Origin: Marinifilum_A sediminis
GTDB taxonomy: Bacteria; Bacteroidota; Bacteroidia; Bacteroidales; Marinifilaceae
NCBI GenBank assembly: GCA_947496465.1
Contig: CANMCX010000002.1
Coordinates: 620,001-684,000, forward strand
DNA length: 64,000 nucleotides
Direction: 5' to 3'
Positions 43,495-52,787 of this stretch are shown here, piece after piece; position 1 is the first letter of the stretch; the number at the start of each line of letters is the position of its first letter. A program made the translations under genes and the position numbers. Below the pieces are notes generated by a model. The model made no database searches. It saw only the letters and a program-made list of their open reading frames with translations, and was not told where the DNA came from.

Positions 43495-43600
43495 AGTAGG
43501 TGCATTCTATTAGTTAAGGCTTATTCCTTTGCTCATCCACTAATCAAGTTACAACAAGTTTAACTCAAATTCAAGCGATCGAAATTGCTATTAAAATTAG

Positions 43601-44314
43601 TTATGGTTGTATTCTAAAGCTAATTTCAACGCTGTCATTCAATTCAATTGCATCAGGATTGGTAAAAGATTGATCCCCTCCTCTGCCTGCTTTTGCAACT
43701 CGCATTTCGGTCATGTACTGTTTTGGTCCAGATACAAAATCAGAAGTCCCATAATTAATGTTCACAATCTGTCCCAACTTACTTTCCGAAGCTTCAGTAA
43801 TCATTATAGCTTTAGATTTGGCATCGGCAACTGCAGCTTTTATTAATTTACTTTCTACTGATTTAATCAATTCTGGACTTAATCCATAAGATACTTGATA
43901 ATTTATTTCAACGTCGGCAGTTTTTAATATTTTCAGACATTCATGAATGATTTTAGGTTTGGCACTCAACTGAAGCTTTAAATTATACGTTGCACGATAT
44001 CCATCAGGCACTGATTTACCACCTGAATAAGTTTTTTCTTCGTTTACTCTTTGACCTACATCCTGAATTTCCAGGCTTTGAATAGTAGCCATTTTAAGAG
44101 CTTTTTTCAATCGATTAACAGCGTCCGAATTCTTTTCAATACAATCAGCATATTCCGATGCCTTATTACTAACTGTAATTGAAATATTCATGATATCAGG
44201 CAACTGAAACAGTTTACTTTCACCTTTAACATTAAGACTTGCAGGTAAATTTTGTGCAAAAGTAGCAGTCACAACACTACACATTAGGAATAGGATAAAT
44301 ACAATCTTCTTCAT
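43601..44314 (-). CDS. SIMPL (DUF541) domain secreted protein
   Basis: A 237-residue protein with a signal peptide (about 1-20). The SIMPL/DUF541 signature is present: LNVKGESKLFQLPDIMNISITVSNKA at the start, LKKALKMATIQSLEIQDVG in the middle, and AAVADAKSKAIMITEASESKLGQIVNI near the end. Members of this family form periplasmic oligomeric assemblies; BP26 of Brucella is one example. The function is unclear. It is monocistronic, with a hairpin-rich non-coding stretch upstream. Confidence 0.88.
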   Translation of the reverse strand: MKKIVFILFLMCSVVTATFAQNLPASLNVKGESKLFQLPDIMNISITVSNKASEYADCIEKNSDAVNRLKKALKMATIQSLEIQDVGQRVNEEKTYSGGKSVPDGYRATYNLKLQLSAKPKIIHECLKILKTADVEINYQVSYGLSPELIKSVESKLIKAAVADAKSKAIMITEASESKLGQIVNINYGTSDFVSGPKQYMTEMRVAKAGRGGDQSFTNPDAIELNDSVEISFRIQP

Positions 44315-44385
44315 TGGTTTATTTTTTTCTTATTAGTCTAATTATTGAATCTCAACAGATTACTTTAGTAATAAAATGTGGTGAT

Positions 44386-44418
44386 AAAAAAAGATACACA
44401 ATAAAAGACTATTGTGTC
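44386..44418. terminator. Hairpin with T-runs on both strands
   Basis: AAAAGATACACAATA and TATTGTGTCTTTT pair with one bulge around a six-base loop; A/T runs flank both sides. Together with the hairpin at 44503-44534 it brackets about 85 bases. These could be a read-through buffer between two minus-strand genes or a small RNA; I cannot tell which. Confidence 0.45.
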
Positions 44419-44502
44419 TTTTTTAATTATCTTGCGCCCTCTTTTAAACCATCACGTTAGTTTAAAAAAGATATCACAACTAGATTTCACGTTAATTATC
44501 AG

Positions 44503-44534
44503 AAAGAGGCTCTTATTACAACGGGAGCCTCTTT
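44503..44534 (-). terminator. Intrinsic terminator of the nitroreductase gene
   Basis: Ten-base arms AAAGAGGCTC and GAGCCTCTTT flank a 12-base loop, starting four bases past the stop codon. Confidence 0.6.
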
Positions 44535-44537
44535 TAT

Positions 44538-45113
44538 TTATTTCATCATTTTGTTCCAATCTCCGCAGAAAAGTAAGGAATCTAAATCTTTTCTATCTCG
44601 TACCGACGTTTCCATTTCACGCATGCTTTCAGGCAATATTTCTGCATTCCCCTTATAACCAACTGCAATCATGGTAACAATATCAAATTCATCGGGAACT
44701 TCAAATAACTCTCTAGCTTTGTCAGGCGAGAAACCCGCCATTTGGTGCAAGTACAAATTCATGCTTGCAGCTTGTGCCGACATATTTCCTATAGCCAGAC
44801 CTAAGTCATGTCTGGCATGTGCATTCGCTTTACCATTTTTTGCAAAATTCTTTGCTGCCAAAGTCAAAATAATCATTGGAGCAGTTTTCACCCATATTTG
44901 GTTGAACTCACCAAGACAGGACAACAATTGCTCATAACGTTCGGGATAACTTTTTGTGCCGTAAATAAAACGCCAGGGCTGTTCATTAAAACAAGATGCC
45001 GCATATGATGCTGCCAAAAATAGCTTCTCTACCTTCTCTTTTTCAATCTCTTTATCAGCAAAAGCTCTGGGACTCCATCTTTTTTCGATTAGTTCATGAA
45101 TTTTTTGTGACAT
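44538..45113 (-). CDS. Nitroreductase-family FMN oxidoreductase
   Basis: A 191-residue FMN-dependent enzyme. ATG 45111-45113 (MSQKIHELIEKRWSPRAF) fits the family N-terminus better than an upstream start. The FMN-contacting segment is KRWSPRAFADKEI, followed by AASYAASCFNEQPWRFIYGT, HDLGLAIGNMSAQAASMNLYLHQM and MIAVGYKG. Family members reduce nitro compounds, quinones or enals with NAD(P)H; the physiological substrate is not readable. It is monocistronic with a terminator right after its end. Confidence 0.9.
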   Translation of the reverse strand: MSQKIHELIEKRWSPRAFADKEIEKEKVEKLFLAASYAASCFNEQPWRFIYGTKSYPERYEQLLSCLGEFNQIWVKTAPMIILTLAAKNFAKNGKANAHARHDLGLAIGNMSAQAASMNLYLHQMAGFSPDKARELFEVPDEFDIVTMIAVGYKGNAEILPESMREMETSVRDRKDLDSLLFCGDWNKMMK

Positions 45114-45262
45114 ATGTATTGGTTTAAAGTATATAAGACAAATATCAAATTCCAATCTCCAAAAATCAAATAATTTAAGTTTTGACTATTGCGATTTTGA
45201 GTTTGCTAATGAATATAGCTTTTTTTTAACAATTATTAAGGACTAACTAGTATTTTATTCTA

Positions 45263-45270
45263 TATATTTG
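45263..45270 (+). promoter_or_regulatory. Candidate -7 element of the phosphoesterase gene
   Basis: TATATTTG is an exact TAnnTTTG match, 41 bases before the ATG at 45312. No TTTG lies at the expected upstream distance. Confidence 0.4.
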
Positions 45271-45311
45271 GGGCTGATTCTAAATCAATTATACAAAACT
45301 TAAAGATTAGA

Positions 45312-46577
45312 ATGAGAGCGAGTGTTTTTTTATTGATACCTCTGTTACTATTTATGTTGCTGGTAGACATTTATACCTATCGTGGCGTAAAACCTCTGAT
45401 TGCAAGAATTAAGAATTCTATTGCAAGACAATCATTAACAATTACATTTTGGGGAATATCTGCTTTTATATTTGCGGCTTTTGCTGTTTTCATGTTTGGC
45501 ATTAAGCACGTACAAAAATCAGATGCATACATCTATACCGGTTATCTGGTAGCAGGTTTTGCTTTATTTTATTTTCCAAAATTTGTATTCATACTTTTCG
45601 TCTTAATAAGGGATATACAAGGGGCGATATTGAGAACCACAAAATGGTTCAGTGAGAGAAAGAACAAAAGTGTTCCACAATTTAATGCGACAAGAAAAAT
45701 GGAGAGATCCGAATTTTTGTATCAAATGGGTTTGTTCCTGGCAGCAATTCCATTTGCATCCATTTTATATGGAGTAACCAAAGGCAAGTTTAATTACAGG
45801 GTGATGCGTGAAAGTATACGTTTTGATCACCTACCAAAATCGTTCAAAGGATTAAAAATTGTTCAAATATCAGATATGCATTTGGGCAGTTTCAATAAAA
45901 ATTTCGAAAAAATAGAAAAGGCAGTCGAGCTGATAAATGAACAGAAACCAGACTTGATTCTGTTTACAGGCGATTTGGTAAATAACTTTGCCGAAGAAAC
46001 CAATGGGTGGGCTCCCGTTTTGGCTAAAATGAAAGCCAATATTGGTAAATATTCTGTTCTGGGCAATCACGATTATGGCGATTATTCCAATTGGAAATCG
46101 CCAGAGGATAAAGCCAAAAACCTTGCAGCTATAAAACATTTCCATAAAGAAATGGGATTTCGTTTGTTACTGAACGAAACAGAAACCATTAACATTAAAG
46201 GAGAAGAAATTGCACTTGTTGGTGTTGAGAATTGGGGTAAACCTCCTTTCCCTCAACATGGCGATTTAGATAAGGCTACCAATGGAGCAAATCAGCCTTT
46301 TAAAATATTAATGAGTCACGATCCTTCGCATTGGGACGAAGAGGTAATCAAAAACAGTAATATTGACCTTACCTTTGCAGGGCACACGCATGGTATGCAG
46401 TTCGGAATTGAGCGAGCTGGCATTAAATGGAGTCCGGTACAGTACAAATATCCACGTTGGGGTGGCTTGTATCGCGAAGGCGAACAATACCTGTATGTAA
46501 ATCGTGGATTTGGATACATCGGATTCCCGGGTAGAATTGGAATGCCACCAGAAATAACTGTGATTGAATTGGCATAA
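45312..46577 (+). CDS. Membrane-anchored calcineurin-like metallophosphoesterase
   Basis: A 421-residue protein with four or five transmembrane segments in the first ~160 residues. A complete phosphoesterase domain follows: ISDMHLGSF, LFTGDLVNN, VLGNHDYGDY, MSHDPSHW and GHTHGMQFG give all five metal-ligand motifs. It resembles the YkuE/YaeI group, whose members act on envelope phosphodiesters or UDP-lipid intermediates, but the substrate is not known here. It is monocistronic and ends at a palindrome followed by T (46596-46623). Confidence 0.9.
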   Translation: MRASVFLLIPLLLFMLLVDIYTYRGVKPLIARIKNSIARQSLTITFWGISAFIFAAFAVFMFGIKHVQKSDAYIYTGYLVAGFALFYFPKFVFILFVLIRDIQGAILRTTKWFSERKNKSVPQFNATRKMERSEFLYQMGLFLAAIPFASILYGVTKGKFNYRVMRESIRFDHLPKSFKGLKIVQISDMHLGSFNKNFEKIEKAVELINEQKPDLILFTGDLVNNFAEETNGWAPVLAKMKANIGKYSVLGNHDYGDYSNWKSPEDKAKNLAAIKHFHKEMGFRLLLNETETINIKGEEIALVGVENWGKPPFPQHGDLDKATNGANQPFKILMSHDPSHWDEEVIKNSNIDLTFAGHTHGMQFGIERAGIKWSPVQYKYPRWGGLYREGEQYLYVNRGFGYIGFPGRIGMPPEITVIELA

Positions 46578-46595
46578 ATAAAAAACACATATTGT

Positions 46596-46623
46596 AGGGA
46601 CATGCCATGGCATGTCCCTTTTT
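46596..46623. terminator. 24-base palindrome with T-run
   Basis: AGGGACATGCCA is followed immediately by its exact reverse complement (46596-46619) and by a T-run. It can act as a terminator for the phosphoesterase gene. The GTAGGGAC flank and perfect symmetry also recall REP-like elements. Confidence 0.6.
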
Positions 46624-46735
46624 TATGAATGTGAACTGTAAAGACACAAGACCTTGTATCTCTAGGCATAAAAAAATGGGAATAATACTATGTTCATGCT
46701 TTCTCGCTGTAGTATTTTATCATGTTAATGCCCCC

Positions 46736-46966
46736 AAATCACTCACAAGATTACCTCTCACAATTTTTCAAGACATCAAATCACACGAAAGAATACTTCT
46801 TGCAAAACTGTAAGACACTTCATCACCCACAAGAATGCTTCTAACAGACTTGCAAGACACCAAATCACATGAAAGAATATCTCTTGCAAAACTGTAAGAC
46901 ATCAAATCACTCACAAGAATGCTTCTCGCAAACTTGCGAGGTATCAACTCACGCGCAAGAAAAGGG
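46736..46966. repeat. 42-base tandem repeat with 84-base higher-order pattern
   Basis: AAATCAC-type unit starts lie at 46736, 46778, 46820, 46862, 46904 and 46946, a strict 42-base period. Units 2 and 4 share GAAAGAATA and GCAAAACTGTAAGACA, whereas units 3 and 5 share CACAAGAATGCTTCT. This gives a two-unit alternation. Stop codons interrupt every plus-strand frame I followed, so it is not a protein repeat. The sixth unit is partial. Confidence 0.75.
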
Positions 46967-47345
46967 CAAACACCGCTGCTAGATAGCTTCGTGTTCGTGC
47001 GAACAGGACTCTAAGCACCTTCAAACATCCAAATTTATCTCTCGAAGATAAGCTCAACAAAGTTGAGATATCTGTTGCGAAATCATTGAGGGATTCCAAG
47101 CACACAAAAACAAGCAAAACAAAAACACGGATATAGCATAAACCGAATGAATAAGCCCAAAACGAAAGCACGAATTAGACAGGAGTGCTTGCACGTAAGC
47201 TAAAGAAGTAAAATTGATCATTTCAACTGCTTATTTTTAAAGATGATGAATTAACATATCCTGTTTTACGATTATGGTTTTATGATTAAATTTATTGGTA
47301 ATTATAATTACTTATATACAGTGCTAATAGATAATTTTGATAATC
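46967..47345. other. Rest of a long intergenic region
   Basis: Between the 42-base repeat and the next gene I find no convincing gene, RNA or exact promoter element. Base composition is slightly less AT-rich up to about 47210 and then becomes AT-rich, which could reflect a decayed or foreign segment. Confidence 0.4.
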
Positions 47346-48671
47346 ATGTTTGATATTGTCTCAAGTTTTATTTTTGAAATAATTGGAGCATTCATTTTTG
47401 GGACTTTAAATGGTTTTAAAGGCAAACTGTCTGAGCAAATGTCAGGTCCTTATGATACAAACAAAAAAAGTTTAAGAAATGGAATTACTTCAATTGCAGT
47501 CATATTACTAATAATTGCAATTCTAACTTCTTGCTCTACCAAAAAGGAAACTTCGATAAGTCAATTTGAAGAATATATCGGAGAAACATATAGCAACATG
47601 CTTGATTCGATGATAATTGTATTTAAACATGTAGTTGATCAACCAATTGGTTCTAATGATTTCGAATATTTTATTAAAAAAACAATAACAGATTCCCTTA
47701 CCAGAAAGGACTGGTTAAAAAATTCAATAGAAGCTGCTACAATTAAGAGTAGAATTAAAGAATCTGGTCTTCGCAATGATATCTACTTCGATATTTACAA
47801 GGTGGAATATATTGATGGTATAGTAATTAGCACGTATAAATATTGGGACATTTATCATCAAGACAGTATAACAGTTATTGATTCAACCTTCATTTTTAAT
47901 CCCAGTAAACAAATTGACACCTCTCTACATAGAGACGAAATGCTAGTGCCTTCTGATTTTAACATTCAAGAATATATAACTAAAAGAAAGAATCACTTAG
48001 CTTTCAACAAGCACAGTAGGTTTTATGAAGGTCTTAGAATCCATTGCAAAGATACTATGATAGAGGAGTATCTAACATTTATAGAAATGACAAAATGGTA
48101 TAATTTAGTTGAATTTTCAAAAGGTTTAGAACATGAAAATCCAGATTATAATAACTATTTTTTGCAAAGAATTATAGCGCTTGAATTATTTGCAAAAGAA
48201 ACTTTATCGGACCATAAACATACAGAGGTAGCTAATTTTACTTTATCAACACCTTTCAAACCCAAGCTTATCGTATTACCAGCTTATGATAAAATATCCA
48301 ACAGAGGTATTTCTCCTAAAATTCAAAAAACTATTGAAACACAATTACAAACTAGTACTGAATTTATACTAATAGATTTTCCAAGTAAAGACCTGATGCA
48401 TGTACCCTATCAAAATGTATTTGATAAAAGATATTGCAAGCCCATTACCGATAATATTAACTGCGATATTATTATCATGAGTAAACTTGAGCTTGTGAAA
48501 AAGACAGGAAATATCTCAACAGATTTATGGAATGTTCGATTTAAAATTTATAATGTAAATTCAAATAAACAGTTTGATTCTCAAATCAAAATAGACAGTT
48601 TGTCTGCTTCCAAAATCACAACGGAATTAGAACAAAATAGAGAAATCTTATTAATAGAAATAATACAATAA
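47346..48671 (+). CDS. Membrane-anchored protein of unknown function
   Basis: A 441-residue protein if read from the ATG at 47346. Residues ~1-24 are hydrophobic (MFDIVSSFIFEIIGAFIFG). A second hydrophobic stretch ends in a lipobox-like ILTSC at about 60-64. Starting at the ATG at 47439 would give a 410-residue lipoprotein with a normal signal peptide, so the start is uncertain. The remaining ~375 residues are soluble, rich in Lys/Ile/Asp, without a recognised domain. Near the end, KPKLIVLPAYDKISNR and NCDIIIMSKLEL resemble Rossmann-like strands. It is followed 19 bases later by a small membrane protein, possibly in the same transcript. I do not recognise it. Confidence 0.6.
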   Translation: MFDIVSSFIFEIIGAFIFGTLNGFKGKLSEQMSGPYDTNKKSLRNGITSIAVILLIIAILTSCSTKKETSISQFEEYIGETYSNMLDSMIIVFKHVVDQPIGSNDFEYFIKKTITDSLTRKDWLKNSIEAATIKSRIKESGLRNDIYFDIYKVEYIDGIVISTYKYWDIYHQDSITVIDSTFIFNPSKQIDTSLHRDEMLVPSDFNIQEYITKRKNHLAFNKHSRFYEGLRIHCKDTMIEEYLTFIEMTKWYNLVEFSKGLEHENPDYNNYFLQRIIALELFAKETLSDHKHTEVANFTLSTPFKPKLIVLPAYDKISNRGISPKIQKTIETQLQTSTEFILIDFPSKDLMHVPYQNVFDKRYCKPITDNINCDIIIMSKLELVKKTGNISTDLWNVRFKIYNVNSNKQFDSQIKIDSLSASKITTELEQNREILLIEIIQ

Positions 48672-48690
48672 ACCTTAATTCTCTTATCTC

Positions 48691-49029
48691 ATGGCAATAG
48701 GAGGTATGAATTTAAATACCATTGATCAACTTGGGTTATACTTGCTTGGAATTTTGATATTAATTTTAATCACACAGTTTATTGAAATTTATTATTGGCG
48801 CATAAAAAGAAACAGGATTATTAAAAATTATCAAATAATACTTACCACACTAGTTCTTACATTATTCTCAATATTCATTTTTAAAGTAGATTGGGAATTT
48901 ACTGGAGAACTTAAAGACAGTAGAATAACAGGATCCATATTCTTTGTAATGATTAGCATGTGCAACTTAATTAGTTTAATATTGATTGGGTTTGCCAATA
49001 TTATTAAAAGGATCTTTAAGAATAAATGA
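48691..49029 (+). CDS. Small integral membrane protein of unknown function
   Basis: A 112-residue protein with three predicted transmembrane helices at about 11-30 (QLGLYLLGILILILITQFIE), 47-66 and 85-106. The loops are basic and polar. No family is recognised. It lies between an unknown envelope protein (19 bases upstream) and a CPBP-like protein (17 bases downstream) on the same strand, so the three probably form one operon. Confidence 0.55.
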   Translation: MAIGGMNLNTIDQLGLYLLGILILILITQFIEIYYWRIKRNRIIKNYQIILTTLVLTLFSIFIFKVDWEFTGELKDSRITGSIFFVMISMCNLISLILIGFANIIKRIFKNK

Positions 49030-49046
49030 ATGACAAATAAAAAGAT

Positions 49047-49685
49047 ATGTACACAATAAAAATCCAATCTTTGGAAATCATTGCCATCATCGTAACAGTA
49101 TTGGGCAAATTCCTGTTTATGGATTACCTGAACTGGCGATTTCCTTTTGTATTAACTGCTACAGTAATATGGCTAACATACATAATCTACCAAAGCAAAA
49201 AATCTTCTGGTATACTTCAACATTGGGGTTTTAGGAAAGATAACTTTAAAGTAGTGCTAAAAATGGTTCTACCATTTGGTATAATTGCGCTTATCACATT
49301 TTTTACAATAGGCGCTTGGCAAGGCACTTTGAATATTACCTGGCATATACTTCCAGTTTTGCTCTTCTACCCTTTATGGGGTACCATTCAACAATTTCTA
49401 TTAATTGCTTTGGTAGCCGGTAATTTAAACGAAAGCAAAAACAAGCTCAACAAACATCTTATTGTACTATTTACAGCAATTTTGTTTGCTGTGGTTCATT
49501 ATCCCTCCTTCTGGTTAATTGGTGGGACTTTTGTGTTGGCTATTTTTTACGGCTATATCTATTTAAAAGAGAAAAACCTTTATATTCTGGGCATATTCCA
49601 CGGTTGGTTGGGTGCTCTATTCTATTACACGGTTTTAAATCGTGATCCGTTTTATGAAATATTTGGGAAATTGTTAAATCTGTAA
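49047..49685 (+). CDS. CPBP-family membrane protein with altered catalytic motif
   Basis: A 212-residue protein with six or seven transmembrane helices. The overall layout matches the CPBP/CAAX-like intramembrane protease family, including AILFAVVHYPSFWLIG and LGIFHGWLGALFYY, which carry the motif 2 and 3 histidines. Motif 1, normally EExxxR, reads QQFLLIA here (in PLWGTIQQFLL). Both catalytic glutamates are therefore glutamine, and the protein is probably inactive as a protease or has another role. It is the last gene of a three-gene cluster of membrane proteins. Confidence 0.65.
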   Translation: MYTIKIQSLEIIAIIVTVLGKFLFMDYLNWRFPFVLTATVIWLTYIIYQSKKSSGILQHWGFRKDNFKVVLKMVLPFGIIALITFFTIGAWQGTLNITWHILPVLLFYPLWGTIQQFLLIALVAGNLNESKNKLNKHLIVLFTAILFAVVHYPSFWLIGGTFVLAIFYGYIYLKEKNLYILGIFHGWLGALFYYTVLNRDPFYEIFGKLLNL

Positions 49686-49740
49686 AAAATGAAGAGCCGC
49701 ATATTTTGCAGCTCTTCAATTCTATTATATGTATCTAATA

Positions 49741-52700
49741 TTAATAGCCAGTTAGCGAAAACGAAATCAAGAAATCAGCAAACATAGCATTGGTTTTGTT
49801 TTCATAGCCCAAACGCACACCAACATTTACAGGAGCCGAAAATCGTAAAACATGTAAATCACTTGTCAACTCAATTCCTCCCGAGGTATAATTGTCTTTA
49901 AATTTAAAAACTCCTGCATCAGTTACCGATCTTAAATCCTGATGCCCGAAATCAGCAAAAGCATTCAGCTTAATTCTTTTAAAATAAGTCAGTGGTCCCA
50001 AATTCCAATCAGGATAGAATAGTGGCAAAGCATAATCTATACTAGAAGACATCACGTGTTTTCCATACAAATCGCTCATACCTCTTGGACTCTTAATCAT
50101 GTTTGAGAACAAAGAATTATTGAGTGATCGATACTGGTAACCAGCATATAATTTCAATCCGTGGTGTTTAATGAAACCTGGGAAATACAGATCCCCTTCT
50201 AACGAATAGGTTTCTCCCAATTCACTATCTCCGAATGGTGTATTTCTGTAGTTAAATTCCAGAATTTGCGCCCATTGATATTGTATATCGCGAGGAGCGG
50301 TTCTGGCAATATTGTATGCAAATAATTGATATTCCATAATCTCTTGTGAGATCGACTCATCGGCAAAATTGTACTTACCTAAACCCAAAGGGTTGGTTTG
50401 CGTTGTTGCCAAAGCTATAGTATTCAAATCGGCTAGTTTTGCAATATTGTAGGTCACTTTAGGAATTATTTTTCGGGTATACTGCCCCGATGAAATATTA
50501 AATGGCAGACTAATGCTATTCTCCCACTCCCACTGTCGCCAGGTTGTATTCACCAAAATGGTGTCTTGTTGTTTAGGAAAAATTCTTTCTGCAATTGTTG
50601 CATACTCACTATCTCTATCTCCAACTGTTAGTTTTGAATCAATAATAGGAAACCATCCACGATACGACAAGTTTGCATAAAACTGACCATTATCATAGCC
50701 TTCCTCTTTTTTATATCCAACGGTAGTCATTAATGTACTTAATTGGTTCTGACTTGCAAATGATATTCCAACATCAGCCTTACCGTCAAGTCCATCCACA
50801 AAAGCAGGTGCCCAGGAATGAAAATTAAATAAATGCGTAAGTTTCGAGTAATTTTTCACTGGAAATCGATCCAAATTTGCAGTATCAGGTTCAATTTTCT
50901 CTCCCAGCTGTTCTGATAAATCTTCGGCAAGTGGATAAGTAAAATATTCGCCTTTCCATTCTACCCATTTCTTAGGATCTGTTTTTGTACGTACAGGAAG
51001 ATAACCATCCGAAGTATAATCTGAATAATACAATTGAATATCCGCATCAATCAACGCATCTTTAGCACCAAAACGCGATGAAGTTACCTGATAAATTTTA
51101 TCCGTTTCCTTATCAAAAGCGAATAGATTATCAATTCCGCTAAATGCTCCGTTAAAATAAATGTATCGTTCACCAGGAGTAGGTCTAGACATATCATGTG
51201 ATCCCGAACTAAACAATATCTCTTGATTATTTGTGTCAACATCTATACGAACCAAGTGTTTCCCATTTTTATTCAACAGAATCATAATAATAGAATTTTC
51301 ATTTTCCCAACGTGGAGACATGAAATATTCTTGTTTTGATGCGGAGAATTGATTTAGTACTTTTCCACTAATCGCATCTAATATTATCAATTTATTATCA
51401 CCTTTGTTATCCGTTTCAACAGCTACAATTTTCGATGCTTTCTTATTAAAACTAGGTGCAAACAATGAATGTTTGTGCTTGTAAGTTCTTCTTTTCTTTT
51501 TGTTGATATCATACGAAACAAGAATGCTTCTATCTCCTTTTTCCCATCTTAGATTTTCTTTTTTTTCTGACCAAATCAATTTCCCTTGCTGATAATCAAA
51601 ATCTATATGGCTCATATAACCAGGAGTAAACAATTCCTTTTCTGTTCCATCCTGTTGAAGTAGCTCGAATTGCAATTTATCTGCCAAACCTTGTTTCAGA
51701 TAAATTAATCTTCCATCTTCAATCTGTTGCAATACTCTTTTATTAGTAAAGAACTTTTCTCTATCAGATAATTTCACAAATTCCGATTTACTGGTCTTTG
51801 CATCTTCAACTTGCCATTCCCACAACAATTCCTTCATGCTATCGTAATAAAGCAATAATTTTCCATCGGAGTAATCATTCTTATTTTTCACCTCTTCCCA
51901 ATCAATCTTCTCTACAGATAAATTTATAGCACTACGATCTTGAATTGCTGATAAATTCTTAAAATGATTGTCTCTTTCCTGATGCATTGCAGACTTTATT
52001 CCATCAGCAAAACTGGTAATTCCATATGGCTTTTGTGCTACCTTATTCAAGGCATTATCCCAAAGATTGTTCCCATAAGTCGCACGAGCCTTACCTACTA
52101 AATAGTAGCCTAACTTGTACCTATCAGTAATAAAATCCTGATAAGATCCATTAACAGCCTTATCGTAGGAAAAGATACCCTTTTCAAGTAATTGAGCACG
52201 CAATTCCTGTTTAAATTCAGGATTACGTCCTCTACCCGATTTTCCTAATGCAGTTTCCAAACAAACGGCATCACCTTCGAGAAACCAAGGTGGAATATAC
52301 AAGCCTACAACAACAGCAGTTGCCTGTTGTCCGAATATATAATTTAAAAATCGCGTAAATCCTTGTTCTATTTTATCCAATTGAATTACGTGTCTATACT
52401 CATGTGTACTAACATGGTTCAGCCATAATTGTGCATCATTATCCTGTCCTGATGTAGTAAATAACTCCATACGTTTTGGAGCCCAGGCAACCATTCCGTT
52501 TGTAGTTGCACTGCGTGAATGTAAAACAACTGAGAATTTTTTAGGAGTGTGCTTTAAATCTTTCCCTCCTTTTTGAATTAGATCTTCGAATAGAGCCGCA
52601 ATATACCTTGCCTTAACCTCTGTTTCAGCAGGAAAAATAATTTGAAACCGATCAGTATTTATTTGTTTCCAGGAAATCGATGCTGGATCTTGACCTGTAT

Positions 52701-52767
52701 TAAAATATTGTGAGTTAGCTGATAAACATGATATCAGCAAAAGCATTGAAAAAAGGATTTTCTTCAT
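49741..52767 (-). CDS. Secreted gluzincin-like peptidase / propeller / outer-membrane barrel protein
   Basis: A 1008-residue protein with a signal peptide (about 1-19). An N-terminal peptidase-MA-like domain has the zinc motif H122-E123-Y-R-H126 in STHEYRHVIQL and the downstream glutamate E164 in PPWFLEGDAVC. Residues ~280-640 show TolB-like propeller repeats (WSEKKENLRWEKGDRSILVSY, MSPRWENENSIIMIL, TPGERYIYFNGAF). Residues ~680-1008 form a transmembrane barrel with aromatic ends (KHHGLKLYAGYQYRSL), finishing with a terminal Y. It is probably a surface or periplasm-facing outer-membrane peptidase. It is monocistronic, with a 16-base palindrome 20 bases upstream. Confidence 0.75.
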   Translation of the reverse strand: MKKILFSMLLLISCLSANSQYFNTGQDPASISWKQINTDRFQIIFPAETEVKARYIAALFEDLIQKGGKDLKHTPKKFSVVLHSRSATTNGMVAWAPKRMELFTTSGQDNDAQLWLNHVSTHEYRHVIQLDKIEQGFTRFLNYIFGQQATAVVVGLYIPPWFLEGDAVCLETALGKSGRGRNPEFKQELRAQLLEKGIFSYDKAVNGSYQDFITDRYKLGYYLVGKARATYGNNLWDNALNKVAQKPYGITSFADGIKSAMHQERDNHFKNLSAIQDRSAINLSVEKIDWEEVKNKNDYSDGKLLLYYDSMKELLWEWQVEDAKTSKSEFVKLSDREKFFTNKRVLQQIEDGRLIYLKQGLADKLQFELLQQDGTEKELFTPGYMSHIDFDYQQGKLIWSEKKENLRWEKGDRSILVSYDINKKKRRTYKHKHSLFAPSFNKKASKIVAVETDNKGDNKLIILDAISGKVLNQFSASKQEYFMSPRWENENSIIMILLNKNGKHLVRIDVDTNNQEILFSSGSHDMSRPTPGERYIYFNGAFSGIDNLFAFDKETDKIYQVTSSRFGAKDALIDADIQLYYSDYTSDGYLPVRTKTDPKKWVEWKGEYFTYPLAEDLSEQLGEKIEPDTANLDRFPVKNYSKLTHLFNFHSWAPAFVDGLDGKADVGISFASQNQLSTLMTTVGYKKEEGYDNGQFYANLSYRGWFPIIDSKLTVGDRDSEYATIAERIFPKQQDTILVNTTWRQWEWENSISLPFNISSGQYTRKIIPKVTYNIAKLADLNTIALATTQTNPLGLGKYNFADESISQEIMEYQLFAYNIARTAPRDIQYQWAQILEFNYRNTPFGDSELGETYSLEGDLYFPGFIKHHGLKLYAGYQYRSLNNSLFSNMIKSPRGMSDLYGKHVMSSSIDYALPLFYPDWNLGPLTYFKRIKLNAFADFGHQDLRSVTDAGVFKFKDNYTSGGIELTSDLHVLRFSAPVNVGVRLGYENKTNAMFADFLISFSLTGY

Positions 52768-52787
52768 TTCAGAGATAAATTTAGCTT

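Noticed and set aside
46607..46813. A 68-residue plus-strand frame covering the palindrome and first tandem repeat
   Set aside because: The frame is not kept across repeat units and has stop codons in the later units. The encoded composition does not look like protein.
46736..46966. CRISPR array
   Set aside because: The 42-base units are similar over their whole length with no unique spacers, and no cas gene is nearby.
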